Below are positions 27,401-41,147 of a stretch of DNA of 64,000 nucleotides, in pieces; position 1 is the stretch's first letter, and each line of letters begins with the position of its first letter. Both the position numbers and the translations under genes were made by a program. Origin of the DNA: Anoplopoma fimbria (lineage: Eukaryota > Chordata > Actinopteri > Perciformes > Anoplopomatidae); NCBI RefSeq assembly GCF_027596085.1, contig NC_072460.1:3200012-3264011 (forward strand), read 5' to 3'. Under the pieces are notes generated by a model. The model was not told the DNA's origin, did no database searches, and saw only the letters and a program-made list of their open reading frames with translations.

Positions 27401-30400
27401 AGACTGAGGAGTTTTCCTTCGTTATAGCTTCCTCCCGTGACTCCAAGAAAACACCAGTCTGCTGCAGCATTCGCGTGTACATATCTAATGGAATAATCAC
27501 AAGGTTAAATCGACACTGGCATTTTCACATAAATAAATGTCAATAATTCAGCGTAGCCAGTTTGTGAGGGCATTTACATTTCCTGTTCCAAACACCCAGT
27601 GGCAATAATCTTCTCGGCTCACCATAAAAACCTAATAGGTCTCCGCAGATTTGCATATAATAACATTTGCATGTACTAAAATATTTAGAGTAGCATGAGT
27701 AATGTAAGCATAATAAGCACTGGATCTTCAATTATACATGCCCATGCAATGAATCAATCAGATATGATGGTAAACAACAGCTCACAGCTCATGTGACTCT
27801 GGGAGCTAAATATGACAGTAAGGAACATTTAGAGATATTAAAATCACAAGAATAAGAGCATGAACATACACAATTAAATCTCAACTTAAACTATGTCATC
27901 TCAACATTTAAGCAGAGGGATGAACAGGGTTGGGTTTGTTAACTAGTTATATTGAACTACCAGCTTCACATGAGTTGTGGTGACGCTGCAGTCAGATCAA
28001 TAGTGCCAAGTCAATAGAGGGACAGTGATTTCCAACGCCGCACCATAGCCCCTATTAGTGATTTACTGACCTGTTTGCATGGGGAATGGAACCTCTGAGA
28101 ATGTTTCAATTACAAAGTGTTTTTCTTGTCTGTCCCCTCTTAGCTGTTGGGATCAAAACACTGACTTGGGAAATTCAATGTGGTGCCATGCCTCGAGAAA
28201 TGCAGCCTATTTTCTGGCCTGTCAAAGGCTGAACTGTTTGTACTGATAGCCCAATAACAAAACAAAGACCGACCCTGTAGTCGAGGAGGGATTGGATTTT
28301 TAGTTTTTTTGTTTAGTTTCCAACAAACATGCTTCCATTGTTGTTGCATCATATTGTTTTGCACGAACTGTGGCTTTGGAGTGTTTGTTTTTGATTAGGA
28401 ATGTTTAATGGCCTCTACACATTCAATTATCAGCAGCCTGCTCCGCCAGTCGATAGTCATCCTTTCATTAATGGCCCAGAACTGATTACCAAGGACAGAG
28501 AGAGAAATGGGTGAAATGTTATTCATTCAAAGCGCTAATTAAATCCTCCTAGGTGGGACTTCCAATCCCACTAGAAACTTTGCGAGTGTTTTACTAAGCA
28601 CCACTTATGGTGATAGTAGGCCTAAAAATAAAGGATTGTGAAAACACATGCGTCTGGATTTCTCTGTAGCCTTGCTGTCTGAATGGTTCTTTGTGCTGCT
28701 GCTGCTGACCATTGAGCTAAAAATTCATATCATGGTTTTCTGTTTATCATTCAACTTAAGTACCTCAGATATATTTGCATTCTCACTGCTCTATCGAGGT
28801 ACGTGGCTTAAATTGTAGCCCTGAGAAGCAAACGAGTCTGATGGATATTGATGTCATGTCAAAACTGTTTTCTGCTTGTGTTTCTTTTTGTTGAACACAG
28901 CATGGAGTAATAAATGGCAGAAAAAATATTTTCTGCCTCTTCTTATTCTTAGTCATTCTTAGTCATGGGTGTGCAGCTCCTTCCTCTTTCTCTTCAAAAT
29001 AAGTGGAATTAATGAACTCGCTGCCAAACTAACTGAAGGACTTCCTCTTGATGGAACAGTTTCCTCTGTATTTAGGATCAAAAGATAGTCTTCACAACCT
29101 CTGGCAGCACATCGTCGGTGCTGAGAGCAACTGTTCAGTTAAAGACTCTCAAAGGCTGGACTGGGCACGCTGCCGAGGATCTATTGTTCCTGTGCTTGGT
29201 TTTAAGCTCTCCTACCAGCTCTGGGAGGAGATGATTCCCGGCAGTTTGTGTGAAAAGTTTTTGTTATTTTTTACCCAAAATGCCAGCAATTAACATGGAT
29301 TTCTCTTTTGCACCTTGTTCCTCCCAACCTCCAATTTACCTAAAAGATATTCCAACTATGCCGAGCAATAAAAGTATTTTTTTCCTAGGTAATTTTGTTT
29401 CACGTGTTATTTGACATAGACTATTCTATGTCCATTATCTGATTTTATAGTGTAAAGGTTTAATAGGTTTAAACTCTTTAAAAATCAAGTTACAAAGACC
29501 TTCACAGAGGGCAAAAATGGACAATTATTAAAGCAAGAGGTAGAATTTATAGCTTAATGAAGGACATTAAACTGACCCAGATTAAATAGAAATAAGGACC
29601 AACTAAATCCAGAAAAAGACTAAACAGCCATACAAACCAAAGCATTCCCAATTTAATCTGATGAAGAAATAAAACAACTACTCAAGTTCAAGTAAATATT
29701 AAAGAAAAAAGAAAAGACTCTTGGACCTAACCATCTTTACAAAAAGCCAGGTTCACAATAATAACACACCTGGTTAATAATGTGAAACACTGGCGGTTAG
29801 GTTTAGGCGACAAAACCACTGGTTGGGGTGAGAAAAAACATTATGGTTTGGCTTAAAATAAGTATGCTTATAGTGAAGCGTACGCTACAGATGTTATGTG
29901 ACATAATGTCACCAGGAAAAATCACAACTATTGGTTTCACTTGGGACACGAGTACTGGCCGCCTGATTTAAAGTCCTGTGTTTGTTTGGCCCATCCACCA
30001 CCACTCCTTCCTACCTTTAGTGGACTTCTCTTTATTCAATATTACATCCGTTGCTCTGACTGTACGTAATTCCCTCAGGGAAAGGGAATGCAGAAAGTGT
30101 GCATAAAGGGCTCACAATGTCTGAGAGCCCTTGTGCAATTGACAATTCAACAGTTGGACAGCCCTAAGACTTTACAGACTAAGTAGGGAATGCATCTCAA
30201 AGTCCCAGAGTTGGTAAGAGTGCAGATGGGGACGGGGTCTCTATGAGATTTTGCTCAAATCATAGCAATATGGATGTTACAGTAAAAGAAAGGAAAAAGA
30301 AGAAGAAGATAATCATAGGTTGGTTTTAATACACCTAAGAAAAACAGTACATTGTCCAACACTGAATTGACATAAATATTAGCAGTTTTTATCCTGAACT

Positions 30401-31011
30401 TATCGTGCAGGACTTGCTAATGTCAACACACTAAAGAACCAAAATTCTGTCCCATAACCACCATAACCACCATAAGCTACTGGTCATACCAGACCAAGTA
30501 GAGCTGGAGCAGCAAAGTGGATTGAATTAAACAAGGTAGTTTATTTTATTGTTTATGTATTCAACTTTTCATTTTTTCAAATTTTCATCTTTCAAAAGTT
30601 ACATATCCTCAATTTAAATATTACATTAGGGTAATATAAGTTCATATACAGCTATAGCTGCTTATAACAGAGGACACGTGGTTTGGCATGATATGAGGCA
30701 ATGTCCTCAGACATCAACATTACTATTTCACATGTTGGAAACAGCAAACCCAGTTTACACTTTTTAAAGCCTCGTCCTACCAATACAGCCTGGTTCTGGT
30801 ACGCTGTTTGGCGTGGAGGAGCTGTTGTGACAGTCAGCTGTAGTTGCTACTGTATGTGCCCCGCTATCACTGACGCTCAACGCTGCAACATTTACTGCCT
30901 TATGTCTACAAGGCAGCCGTGAACGCACCCTCTGCCCGTCTCTTCCCCAAAGAGACATGCCGCTTTGGATTTCCATCAAGGCTGCTTTTTAAGGGTAGCT
31001 GTTGTAATCAC

Positions 31012-31031
31012 CGCCTGTAGGCCTACAGGCG
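31012..31031. repeat. Perfect 20-bp palindrome
   Basis: CGCCTGTAGGCCTACAGGCG, perfectly self-complementary with no loop. Confidence 0.97.
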
Positions 31032-33784
31032 TCTCTGGTTTAATCTTGGTTCCGAACTCTCCCCGCCCCGGGCCCTCCTATGTGTCAGCCCTGCTTTCAT
31101 CACATGAGGAAAACTCAACATGGAGGAATACCTTCAAACCACTGAAATATGTATAGGTGTACCCTGAAACCGACCAAAGTGTGCATTCTGTGCCGGTTGA
31201 GTTGGTAACTTGGGTGCTGTCAATTTCGACACTGCACTGCACACTCTTCTTCTTTGGTCTTCCCCTCTAACAGAAGGGGAAAGAGATGTGTGACAGGGCT
31301 AACTGTCTCTACCGAGAAAAACAACAGTAAGTACAGTAACAAAGTATCTCCTGTATGTCAACATGCTCTTTCTCTCTCTGTTTCTGTCTATCTTCCAGCT
31401 CCTTTGATGCGTTTCCATGAGAACAGTGAGACAGAGCAGGTAGGTGTTGTTGCCCCTGGTGTAAGAACAACTAAACAGGAACAGAGAGGAAGCAGCGCTG
31501 GAAGATTTCTGTTATCTGTGTCCTTCCAGCCCGAGCATTGCGAGGCAATGCTTTATTTGTACACACACATGTGGCCTTGCACATTTCCAAACAGATCAAT
31601 ACAGCACTCAAAAACATAACGCATGTCGAGGCCGGGTTCTAGATAGGAATGATGTAGATTATTTCAGCTCAATGATCACATCTTTCACTAAACAATTTCA
31701 AAGGTCAAATGAGGGTGAATTGAGCTCGGTATGTTCCGCACACACAAGGTTACACTGAGCCGCAGAGATCCCATTTGTGCGAGGCTGAGAGTCTCTCAAT
31801 GCCATTTAGAGCCTTCTTGGACACCATGACAAAGTGGAGTGGTGCGGCACTATTCATCTTCCAGCTGTGGCCAGGAGCCTCTGACACCCCAGCAGACAGA
31901 GGGAAATGAAAAGAGGGTGCAGCAGCCAATGGCGTCGCACTTTATCTGTCGAGAGACTTGGCTTATCCTCCAGCTGTGTGGGCACTGCCTTTGAATGCAA
32001 ACAATATGGCTGCAGAATGTAGGGCAGGGGAGAAAAGAGGCTTGCGTGGTTAAGTTGCGGCTGCAGAAGCTATCAACGAACTTTCTCTGCAGAGGATTTA
32101 GAAGTTGTGACGTCTTTAGTGAATGGTATTTTGCATGACTGGGAACTTATTGTTAAGTGTCAGAATGTAAGAGGATAAATCCGGTTTATTACAGCTTGGG
32201 TCTTATTTTTATAGCTTTGGGCATCAGTCCTATCAGTTATTGTACATACATTGTAACTGTTGAGCTCTGGCAACATGATGACATTGCTAAGTTCAATGGG
32301 GCAAGAAACAGAAGCAGTGGGACTATAACATAGGTCGTAAAACAAGCAGATTATCGCACTATTATTATTATCATGAGATTATTATTTTAAGTGAGTGCAC
32401 CCAAGTTTTATTAGGAAAACTATGAAATGAGGGATGTATGGTGAGAGCAAACTCAGTCTGTAAACTGTGGTGGATGTTTACAACAGACACAGTTGGGGTA
32501 ATCATTTTACCACTCCAGCAATAAGATTGTCTGCCTTGGGGGTTTAAACTCTGTCTGATAAACTTACTGAGCTTTCACCCGTTTCTTATGTTCTTCATCA
32601 GCAGATGGAGTTAAGATGGCTGAGATAAAGAGTGTAAAACATGGTGGAAAGCTGTCTTTCACTCTAAAGAGCCAAGGTGCAATTATTCTCTATAAACAGG
32701 TATCTGCACATGAATGCAGAATCTGTAGGCAACGGGACAAGATTTTGGTATCGGAGGTGTTTTGTTTTCTGTTTGTAGTCAGTTTGTAGTATTAGTCCAA
32801 TCACGTTTGAGCAGGCTTTGGTTGAATGCAGATGAACAGTCTGTGTTTACAAATCGGTTATCGTCTGATGACTATTTAGCTTTTAATTAACTAAAAACAA
32901 ATGTTCATTCAGCGTAAACTAGCTACTTGAGGAAACAATCCGGTCATAGACGTTCTCTCTCAACTCCGATATCACGTCTCAAGGTGCTAATCGGACAGTA
33001 AACAATGACCGCTGCACTGAAAAGTTATCTGTTATCTGCAACTCCTGAAATATTGTCAGTTGCCCCCACAGGCTAAATGGTTGTTGGACATACAGTAGCT
33101 GATGGGATGCGAGATTGAGGCATTATTAACCACAATTATCCTTTAAGATGGCAGTATTGAGCAAAAATCACAAGGTTTGTATCACCACTGTTCCACTAGT
33201 CACTCAGTATGCTAAAGTCACCTCTGTCACACCGAAATTCAATTTTAATATGCTTCAGCCAAAGACAAGACCATATTTCCCACACAGCGGGAGTAGCCAG
33301 CAGGTAAACTCTCACTCCTCAGACTTCTTTTAACAAGCAAAATTTATTGGCTACACTGAGCCATTGCTCCAGTAAAAGTGTGAATTACAGGGAACACTTT
33401 TGTTTTGATGATCTTTCTGATATTCTACAGCAATTTAAAAGCTATCTGTCTATGTAAAAGCTGTGGAAATGATGGCCAGTAATTTCATCTGAGCTCCTGA
33501 AACTGCACTTTGAGAGAGACGGAGAGGGGGAGAGGGAGAAGTATGGAGCGAGATGCCATGCGTCATCTTTTTGGGTTGACATCAGTTGAAACTAAGCCAC
33601 TCAAGTTTGTTGTAGTCAAATATTAATATCATAAAATAAGGAAGGAGGGAATCTCCACTGTGATGTTATACACCCTGAAGCACTGCACTCTGTGCCGCTG
33701 ATCTGCAAAGCTAAATCTTGTGCTCAAATCAGCGGAGAGAGACAAAAAGTACACTTGCAGTTGAACAAGTTATTTTAAAGTAAA

Positions 33785-34020
33785 GGCAGGGTTCACCCAA
33801 ATTCTAATAAGCATATTTTCTCATTAAAATATAATAGTGTCTAGCCATGCAAATAGTTTTGGTACGATTCTTTCTGAGATTTCTTCCACCAGCCAAATAC
33901 AATGGAGGTAAATGAAATTGTATAAATTTAGCTCACAGAAAGAGGCATTGCTCTGTTTACTGGCCCCAGACCTCGGTGTGAGCAGATTAAATAGGAACTA
34001 CAAGTTCAGATGAAAACTGT
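33785..34020 (+). repeat. Diverged teleost dispersed repeat (GGGTTCACCCAAATT start)
   Basis: The order of GGGTTCACCCAAATTCTAAT, GAGATTTCTTCCACCAG, ACAATGGAGG and GTGTGAGCAG resembles a common fish repeat I know from memory. There is no second copy in the window to confirm it. Confidence 0.3.
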
Positions 34021-36489
34021 CAAGTAGAAGAGAAGCAAACTAAAGACTATGACATCATAACCTCATGAATCATGGACACAACTTGTAATTGTAGTTTATC
34101 CGTTTTTCACAACTTCATTTCGTAAGTTCTACTTTCACAGAGTTTTCCCTCGAATTATTTGTGTGGCTTTGTAAGCCAAAACTAATAAACTTATACCACC
34201 TCTGTTCATTTATGAAAGGGGCACAGTTCACTGCCAAGTGAGAAAATGTCATTTTCAGTGACCAATTTCCTACAGAAACGAGTTGAAACACCTTTTTCAA
34301 TTAAAAATCATGAAACAGAATTGCTAAACCCAAAGCCAGTGCGATCTATAAAAATAATGTTTAATATTAGCCGCCGTTAACATTCTAGTGGGCTTACAGC
34401 AGTAAACATCCTATTTGATTGGCTTTCTAGCAGTAATGCTAGCTCAGTCCCTCGTTTTATTTTTGACAGTAATAAAATAGCACAAATGATTAATTTGTGT
34501 GCACAAATACAATTCATTAAAAGAAAGACTTCAAAGGAAAGACACATTACTGCTGAATGTTTAGCCACACTTGCTCTAGAGATGGCACTGCACTGTTGTC
34601 CTGGTTTGGGTGAACATGGAATGTGAAAGCTGTGATACTTAAACAAACATCTTTTCCAAAAGTGCACGTCCAGCCCACTGTATTTGTTTGGTTTATTTGC
34701 AACCACAGAGTTAAACTGTTCAGCAGCATGGCAGCCGGCCAGGCACACAGCCACTGGAGGAAGTTTGTGCTTCCTTGTAGAGCAGTCGGAGACAAAATAA
34801 CTCCACGGACCTGGAACAGCAGTCCTGTCTCTACAGCTTCCCCTCATGTTGTCTCGCTCCCAGCAGCGCACATTAACATTTTATGGAGGAGCAGGCATGT
34901 GTATACCCCAAAAAAATTAATTGGAATTTGCTGTGGAAAATTTCACCATCCTGACATTTGCCATTCATGTTCATTTCACCTCCCTCAGGAGGCCCTGCTT
35001 TATTGTTGCTGGAATCACAGAGCTGTCCACTTAAATGTCGAATGGCTGGTTGCTTTACTTTGCATAGTGATTATAATGACTCATCCTCTTACAGAAGAGC
35101 TAAACTTAGCATCCATTTAGCAAAGACGTGTTCCACCATTATGACAAGTGACCCCTATTTCTTTTCATGGAAACGAGGGCTTCCTGCTTGAATCGGAGAA
35201 TGGCTAGCAGGCACATAATTCAAATACTGTCCAGAAAAAGTGCAGTGCCTGCATGTTACAAAGAAGGCCTTGAACCGCATGAAATATTAAAGCATTAAGA
35301 CCAGATAAGGAAGTAACCCACAGGAACTCGCCGGTGTCTAGACACGGATGAGAGGGTGAGAATTTGTAGTTTGGGACAAAGCGAGAAACGTCTGGCCTTC
35401 ATCCCCCATCAGAGGCAAGGATGGAACTCCAGAAAGTGGACGATCCATTCAGAGTTTGGGAGAATGAAGGACTCAAGATGCTACACAGCAGAAGAAAAAA
35501 GCATACAATATATTCTGTTATTAAAAAATTGGGGGTGGAGTAAAAGTAATCAATGTTATATCACTGACAGTCCCATTTGAGTAAGAGCAGCCACAGGATA
35601 AAGAGAGGCAGAGAAAGTAAAGCAGACAAAATGAAAGGAGGCACAAAGAGCGGCGGTGAAAAAGGGAGAGTGAAGACTCAGATCAGGGATAATCAAGCAT
35701 GAAGCAGTTGTGCAGAATTTACAGCGGTAATTTGGAATCCCACAGCCATGGCATCTGGATGAAGAGGGAGACACAACAGACTCTCATTTGCCAGAAACAG
35801 TCCATGCTTGGTGGGTGTTTCTGTCACCGCTTCCCTCTCCCTCCTTCTCCTCCTCTCTCTCTGGAGTGCTTATCCATCCTGCACGGAGCACAAATGAAAC
35901 CTGCGTCACAAGACAGGCAGCATATCTCCACTATACCTGAGCAGCCAGCCTTGAAGACACAACGCCGTGAGGGATCATTTCAATTGCGGAGGGAAAAAAG
36001 GGAAAATGTGAATTGATAGACTCAGCAGACAAAGAGAAGGACGCTTTTCTTTCAGGGCAATGTTAAGCGCTTTCCAAACTGCCTCTGCCATTTCTTGATT
36101 TCCTTTAAAGTAACAGTTTGTGACATCTTTATATCCACCCAACATGCAAATGTTCTCGAGGGGGTATTTCCTACCCATTTCCAGGGGCCCTACATGTGGA
36201 TGAGGTTGCCAGGGATTATAGATATGCACTATGTCACGGCCCCAAGAGAGCAGTTTCCATTTGGCTCAGACTTACTAGCAGCATCCCTGTAGGTAGAGAC
36301 CGCATGGCAGAGACCTTGGTGGCAATTTATTCTCCTACTTAATTTCCCAGAAGGGCACTGCAGAAACCAGAAGAGAGAGAGTCCATCTACTCTACATGTA
36401 TTTACAAATTTGATTGGCTAATGAACTCTCTTAGCAGATGACATTTGCCTGTACTCCATCAAAATTATCCATTCATACATTTTCGGCAG

Positions 36490-36760
36490 CTTGCACGGGT
36501 CTAAGTGGGTCCTCTGGAGACGTCCTGAGGTGGTTCCAGGTCAGATGGGACGCATGGATTCCTCCAATGAGTTCTGCTTGCATTTCCTCCTAGGTGGACA
36601 TTCCCAGAACACTTACAAAGTGAGCCCCTTTCCAAAACCATCTCAGCCAGCTCCTTTCAGCAGCATTCCTGCTCGGAGATCCAGCAATCTGAGCTCCTCG
36701 GATCGTCGACCAACTTTGGCCCCGTGCGTGAAAACGCAGCCCGCTCATTCATTTCAGTGA
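36490..36760 (+). mobile_element. Decayed non-LTR-retrotransposon-associated sequence
   Basis: Blocks such as TCTGGAGACGTCCTGAGGT, TTTCCTCCTAGGTGGACATT, CCCAGAACACTTACA and GAGCTCCTCGGAT match in order a very common fish repeat that typically carries TAGGTGGGCACGCCCAGAAAA and GAGCTCC. An 89-codon frame crosses it, but there is no intact enzyme motif. Class assignment is tentative. Confidence 0.35.
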
Positions 36761-37535
36761 GGCTAGATGATACATGCAGTTTGTTTGTAAAAAATTTGAA
36801 CCAGGCTCAGAAACTGCGCACATTTCAGGTAGAGTACTTTGTCATATGATTGCCGCTTGAATGTATTTCCACTGTTTAACCGGCAATCTTCGCAAATAAA
36901 AAAAAAACGTTAATTGCTGCTGTGGCAAGTTTCCAGAGCAGAGAGTATTATAAACCACTGTGCAGTGTGTTTGGGCGTTTTATAAACCTTTAATCTCGTG
37001 GGTCTGTTTTTCAAACTATACTTCCTGGCTCTTATTTTATATCTTACCAGTTTCTGGACCAACACGTCCCCGCTTCCGTAGCCTCTTGCGTTGTTTGAAT
37101 GCAGGGCTGTTTTTTTAACACTGGCCTCGTAGCGACAGGAGCCAGCAGCAGCTTCAGTCCTCCGTTGGTGTCTCCACTGTAAACGTAGCCTTTATAGACA
37201 GTCTGTAAACATCCAGAGACCCACCCTGCTAAAGAAACACATTTTTTGAATGTCCAATGTTTCAATATTAAATGTATGGTCACAACCAGAAGCTGATAGG
37301 AGAAGTTTCTTCACCTTGATAATACAGGACTCCACTCTCATGGTTTCTTGTAGCAGGATCCTGAGTTACTTAATATTCTGCACCTGAGGCAAGAATAAGG
37401 CACTGACAAGGTCACAGGTCACAAAAAGAGGACAAAAACTCCATCATCAGCAAAAAGGCAATGAAATACTGTTTATATACTGTTGTGATGGATTATCACA
37501 TATAGATACAGTACAAAATAAACTTAAAGTGGCCC

Positions 37536-37776
37536 GGTTAGATGTGCTTTATGTGTGTTGCAGCAATCAGAGTGAAACATCCACGGATGTGAAGTATGCA
37601 TGTATGCACGGGGCTTTATTTGTGATGGCACATCACACACTTATTCCCAATCGGGGAAATTGGTTGCACAGAGAACAAATCTTGCAACTTGTTAATTCTG
37701 CTTGGCGTGCTCACCTCAGTGATAGAAACTCAGTTATTTCTGCTGTTATGGGATTTATTTGGCGCGTAACTTTTCT
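37536..37776 (+). mobile_element. Dispersed element, copy 1 of an inverted pair
   Basis: 241 bases that recur at 41,148-41,391 on the opposite strand with a few substitutions and one 3-base difference (CACGGGGC against CACGGACGGGC). It contains an open frame including NRGNWL and SAWRAHLSDR that is conserved in both copies, but this follows from their DNA identity and the frame matches no protein I recognise. The segment after it (37,800-38,000) looks like another common fish repeat, so this may be part of a longer element. Confidence 0.8.
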
Positions 37777-38680
37777 GTATTATTTAGTGTGTTATATATA
37801 TCTTTTTTTTTACATGTAAAAGGTCCGTAGAGTGTAAAACCTGAAGTCCACGCCTAAAAGGAGTTACCCTCCCCCTCAGCAGCTCCTGAGCTGCCTGAAA
37901 CGCCTCCATTGAATTCTCTCCTTCACTTCCGTAACTTTATGAGGTCATTATGTAACGGAAGTGAAAAATACATATGTAAACATGGCCTTACCACACTGTT
38001 TCTGCAGACAGTTAAAGATGAAATACACCACAAAAGGTGTCCGACCATTATTGACAATCATTTACATAATTTGCGTTTGAAATGCGACACACAAAAATCA
38101 GTCACTGTTATTTTTTTTACATTTTTACAGCTGCAATTTGCAAATGAAATGAAAACTGGCTGAGCCACACAATGCAATGTTATGTGCCAAGAAAGTTATT
38201 CTTGCATCCTACTACAAAGCTATTTCTTACTGAGACAGTTTTTTTGTATTGGACAATAGGCCACCACAATCATCAAAGGCTTTCAGGTCTAATCAGACCG
38301 AGCGTCTGATCACGGACCATTACTCCAATGACATTTTTCTCTTGTACTTCATGGATATAACAGCAAGGTAATTTGTAAAGTACAACAATAATCTGCACCG
38401 GAACAAAGTCTGCTGTCGATAACGCAGCTAAACAAGGGACACGTTTCAGCACTACTCAGTGATATTCATTCAAATTAATGGCCAAGTGGAGCATATTCAC
38501 TCCTCAGCATTCAAACTCTGGTTACCCAGAAGAACAGCCTGCAGTTTAATTAGAAAGCTCTCAGCTCCATTGTGTGGCGGGGAAGGAGAAGGAAGGAGGA
38601 GGAGGTGGTGGTGGTAGTCACTGATTGAACACTCTGTCTTCAAACCCATTTAGTAGACCAGTACGCAAGGAGAAACCTAA

Positions 38681-38726
38681 AGGAGGAGGAGGAGGAGGAG
38701 GAGGAAAGTCAGAGGAGGAGGAGGAA
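38681..38726. repeat. (GGA)n purine tract
   Basis: GGA triplets interrupted once by AAAGTCA. Confidence 0.9.
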
Positions 38727-39658
38727 GTACGAGATGGTGCGATTGTATAAGAATCTTAACAACTGAGAAGATAAGAACACTTCCTGTAAAGCAATGAGCA
38801 CAACGAGTGTGCAGGCCTCATTCAACCAGCTGATTCCACCTATTAGCATATATGCTAAAGTTGAGGAAGGAGCTCGTCAGTGACATCACTTGGCATCTTC
38901 AGGTGGAAACAAAAAACAGGGTGCAACCTCCGTGTTAGAAAAGGGAAGCCAATGTGCTTCGAAATAGACATGAAAAGCTACCACGGCATTGTCTGGTTGG
39001 GGAGTTCTCCATGTTCTTTTCAGTTCATGAAAGGTAAACACTCAACATTTTTGGTCAGTTAAAAATGTCTTATTCAGTGTTGACTTTTGGTAGCAAAAAA
39101 CACAAGATGGCAACGGCCAAAAACACAAGATGACGACTGTCAAAAACCAAGATGGCGACGTCCAAAATGCCGAACCTCGAGGCCTCAAGACCACTATACA
39201 GTCTAACCTAGAACTCTGTAACAGTCTCATTCCATTTCTGGTGCAACCATGCCTGCCAGCAGCTTGGCTTGCAGCTTTCTAAACAAGCTAAATATGTTGG
39301 CTGTACAGTACGCAGCTGTGTAGCCCCATGGATAACAAGCCCACCGGTGGCACCGGTGCCGCCACTGGCCTCACTGGACCGGCGGCAGTATCGAGTAAAT
39401 GCCATAATGCTCCCATGATGTCTTCCTATGGAGGGAGCGGGCCACCGCTGCCTGCTTGCCTGTGGTTTCGCTGTGTAATGAAATATGTCTCCCTTGATGT
39501 ATGGCTGCAGGAGAAGCCCAAATCGAAAATTGAATCACACTAACTTAATTTGTGGTCGGGGCAATCAAATTACTTGTTTTGGCTGCAGTGCTGACGATGA
39601 ATTCATCTTTGTGACAAAGCTGTCACGGCAGCGTAAAGGGGGCGGTAGGAGACCGAGT

Positions 39659-39659
39659 G

Positions 39660-39734
<75 letters not shown>
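39659..39734. repeat. (AT)n(GT)n microsatellite
   Basis: About 13 bases of AT units followed by about 60 bases of uninterrupted GT. Confidence 0.98.
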
Positions 39735-39737
<3 letters not shown>

Positions 39738-40967
39738 CACTGCGTTGGGTTCTGGTTAGTAGAGGAATTCGCCCTCAGTGCTGTTGTATGCGGTATTGTG
39801 CCGGAGCGGCATACCACCTCTAGCTGTAAATTTGCTGTTAATAAAAAGCATGAAGTTCTCAGGAGTGTCATAATACCAACAATAAAGTTTTCATTTTTTT
39901 ACAGCAACCAATGAACAGTTACAAATGTAAGCAGCTTACACAGGCCTGGGTTGCCCTGTGGAGCAGTTTGGAGGAAAAGTGTCGGATAGTGTCGGCATCT
40001 ACAGTATGTGCTCGTTCCTACTGCAGCTGAACAGCTTGACATCAGCGCCTCAAGACCCAGAGCTTAATATGGCTGAGCTGAACCGCTCATTAAAGGATCA
40101 GTTCATTCAAATGGCAAAAAGAACACTTTTTTCCCCCTCATCCCTTCTTATCTAACTATACAGATAGTTTCCGCTTTATTTACCCGGGATTTTAGACATC
40201 TGACCAAGAAAATGTCGTCCTAACACATTTTAGGTGAATGGAAATGAGTTTGTGGTGCTGACAGCGCGGAAATATTATATTTAAACAAGACCAAGGCCAC
40301 GTTTAGACAGTCTTTAACTCTTTACAATGGGTCGATGCTTCGTGGGTCAGCCTCTGTACCACGTTCTGTGTTGGTCCATTACCCTTGTCAGATTAGTTTT
40401 TGCTTGTGAGAAAGCCTTTCCAAGGCAAGCATGTATACCTCTTTGAAGATGAATAACAGATATATAACTGCGGTCTCAGGTATCACCAGGCGGGTTTAGG
40501 CTGGTCCAGTCCGCAAGTCACATGTCTTCATGTCTTGGATTTAGGCCCGTGCTGAACTCTAGTTTGTACTAATTTACCATTATGGTTATTATTATGAATC
40601 AGATGATATCATTATACAACATTGTGCCAAATGTCATTGGAATACATCTAATGAACTGAATATATGAACCTGCTGGTGGCACTATTAAAAGTCATTTCTG
40701 ATGATTCTGTTCTTTATTTTGTAAAAGTTAGTTGAACTGAAAACTATTGACACTAATTTGCCCACTAATTCCCCTTTAAGTAGTCCTCTCTGAATTGAAA
40801 TGGTCAAAAATGGTTCAGCAAAATCTTCAACCCTAGCATGGGTTTGGGATTGTTTTGGGGCAGTTTCTCAGTTAGACAGTTCTGACGTCAACATAAACCA
40901 AAGAAAACTACAACAAAAAAGCTCCATATTCCCACAAAGAGGTCGGTGTAATAGCAATGGACTGTAC

Positions 40968-41048
40968 CTTCAGCAAGTCCTGCCATGGGCTTCTCTTGGC
41001 GAGGAAGTTGGCAGGGTCAAACTCAACACTGGACTCCAGGAAGTGAGG
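40968..41048 (-). CDS. Orphan exon candidate, unassigned
   Basis: On the minus strand a pyrimidine-rich acceptor (CAGTCTTCTCCTATCAG) and a donor (GTACAG) bound 81 nt, phase 0 at both ends. The single frame that is open through the splice sites reads PHFLESSVEFDPANFLAKRS then PWQDLLK. Codon choice is mostly G/C-ending, unlike the AT-rich surroundings, and the peptide is charged and helix-like. I do not recognise the protein, and no partner exons were identified on either side. It could be an internal exon of an undetected small gene, a relic exon, or chance; a plus-strand frame is also open here. Confidence 0.3.
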
Positions 41049-41147
41049 CTGATAGGAGAAGACTGAGAGGGTGGGGGCAGCGTTTGTGTGTCACTCCTTC
41101 TTCCTTCCCTTCACTTCACACGTTGTGAAGACCAACGCTGCAGGCGT

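Larger units (their letters stand above)
21361..37000. other. Intergenic DNA between TAFA5 and mTOR, left part; no gene recognised
   Basis: No exon could be assigned. Contents are dispersed repeats at about 22,535-22,760 and 33,785-34,020, a decayed retroelement-like piece at 36,490-36,760, a 20-bp palindrome at 31,012-31,031 and a palindromic duplication at 24,391-24,436. The strand-overlapping open frames of about 165 codons at 34,377-35,120 have no recognisable protein similarity and no splice or start context that favours either. Confidence 0.6.

Noticed and set aside
34623..35120. 165-codon plus-strand frame as a gene
   Set aside because: Overlaps an equally long minus-strand frame; low-complexity-free but no domain, signal or start context. 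Kept only as a low-interest observation.
39623..39914. Cys-Val or Thr-His repeat open frames, also at 43,575-43,841 and 59,698-60,184
   Set aside because: Translation of GT/CA microsatellites, not proteins.
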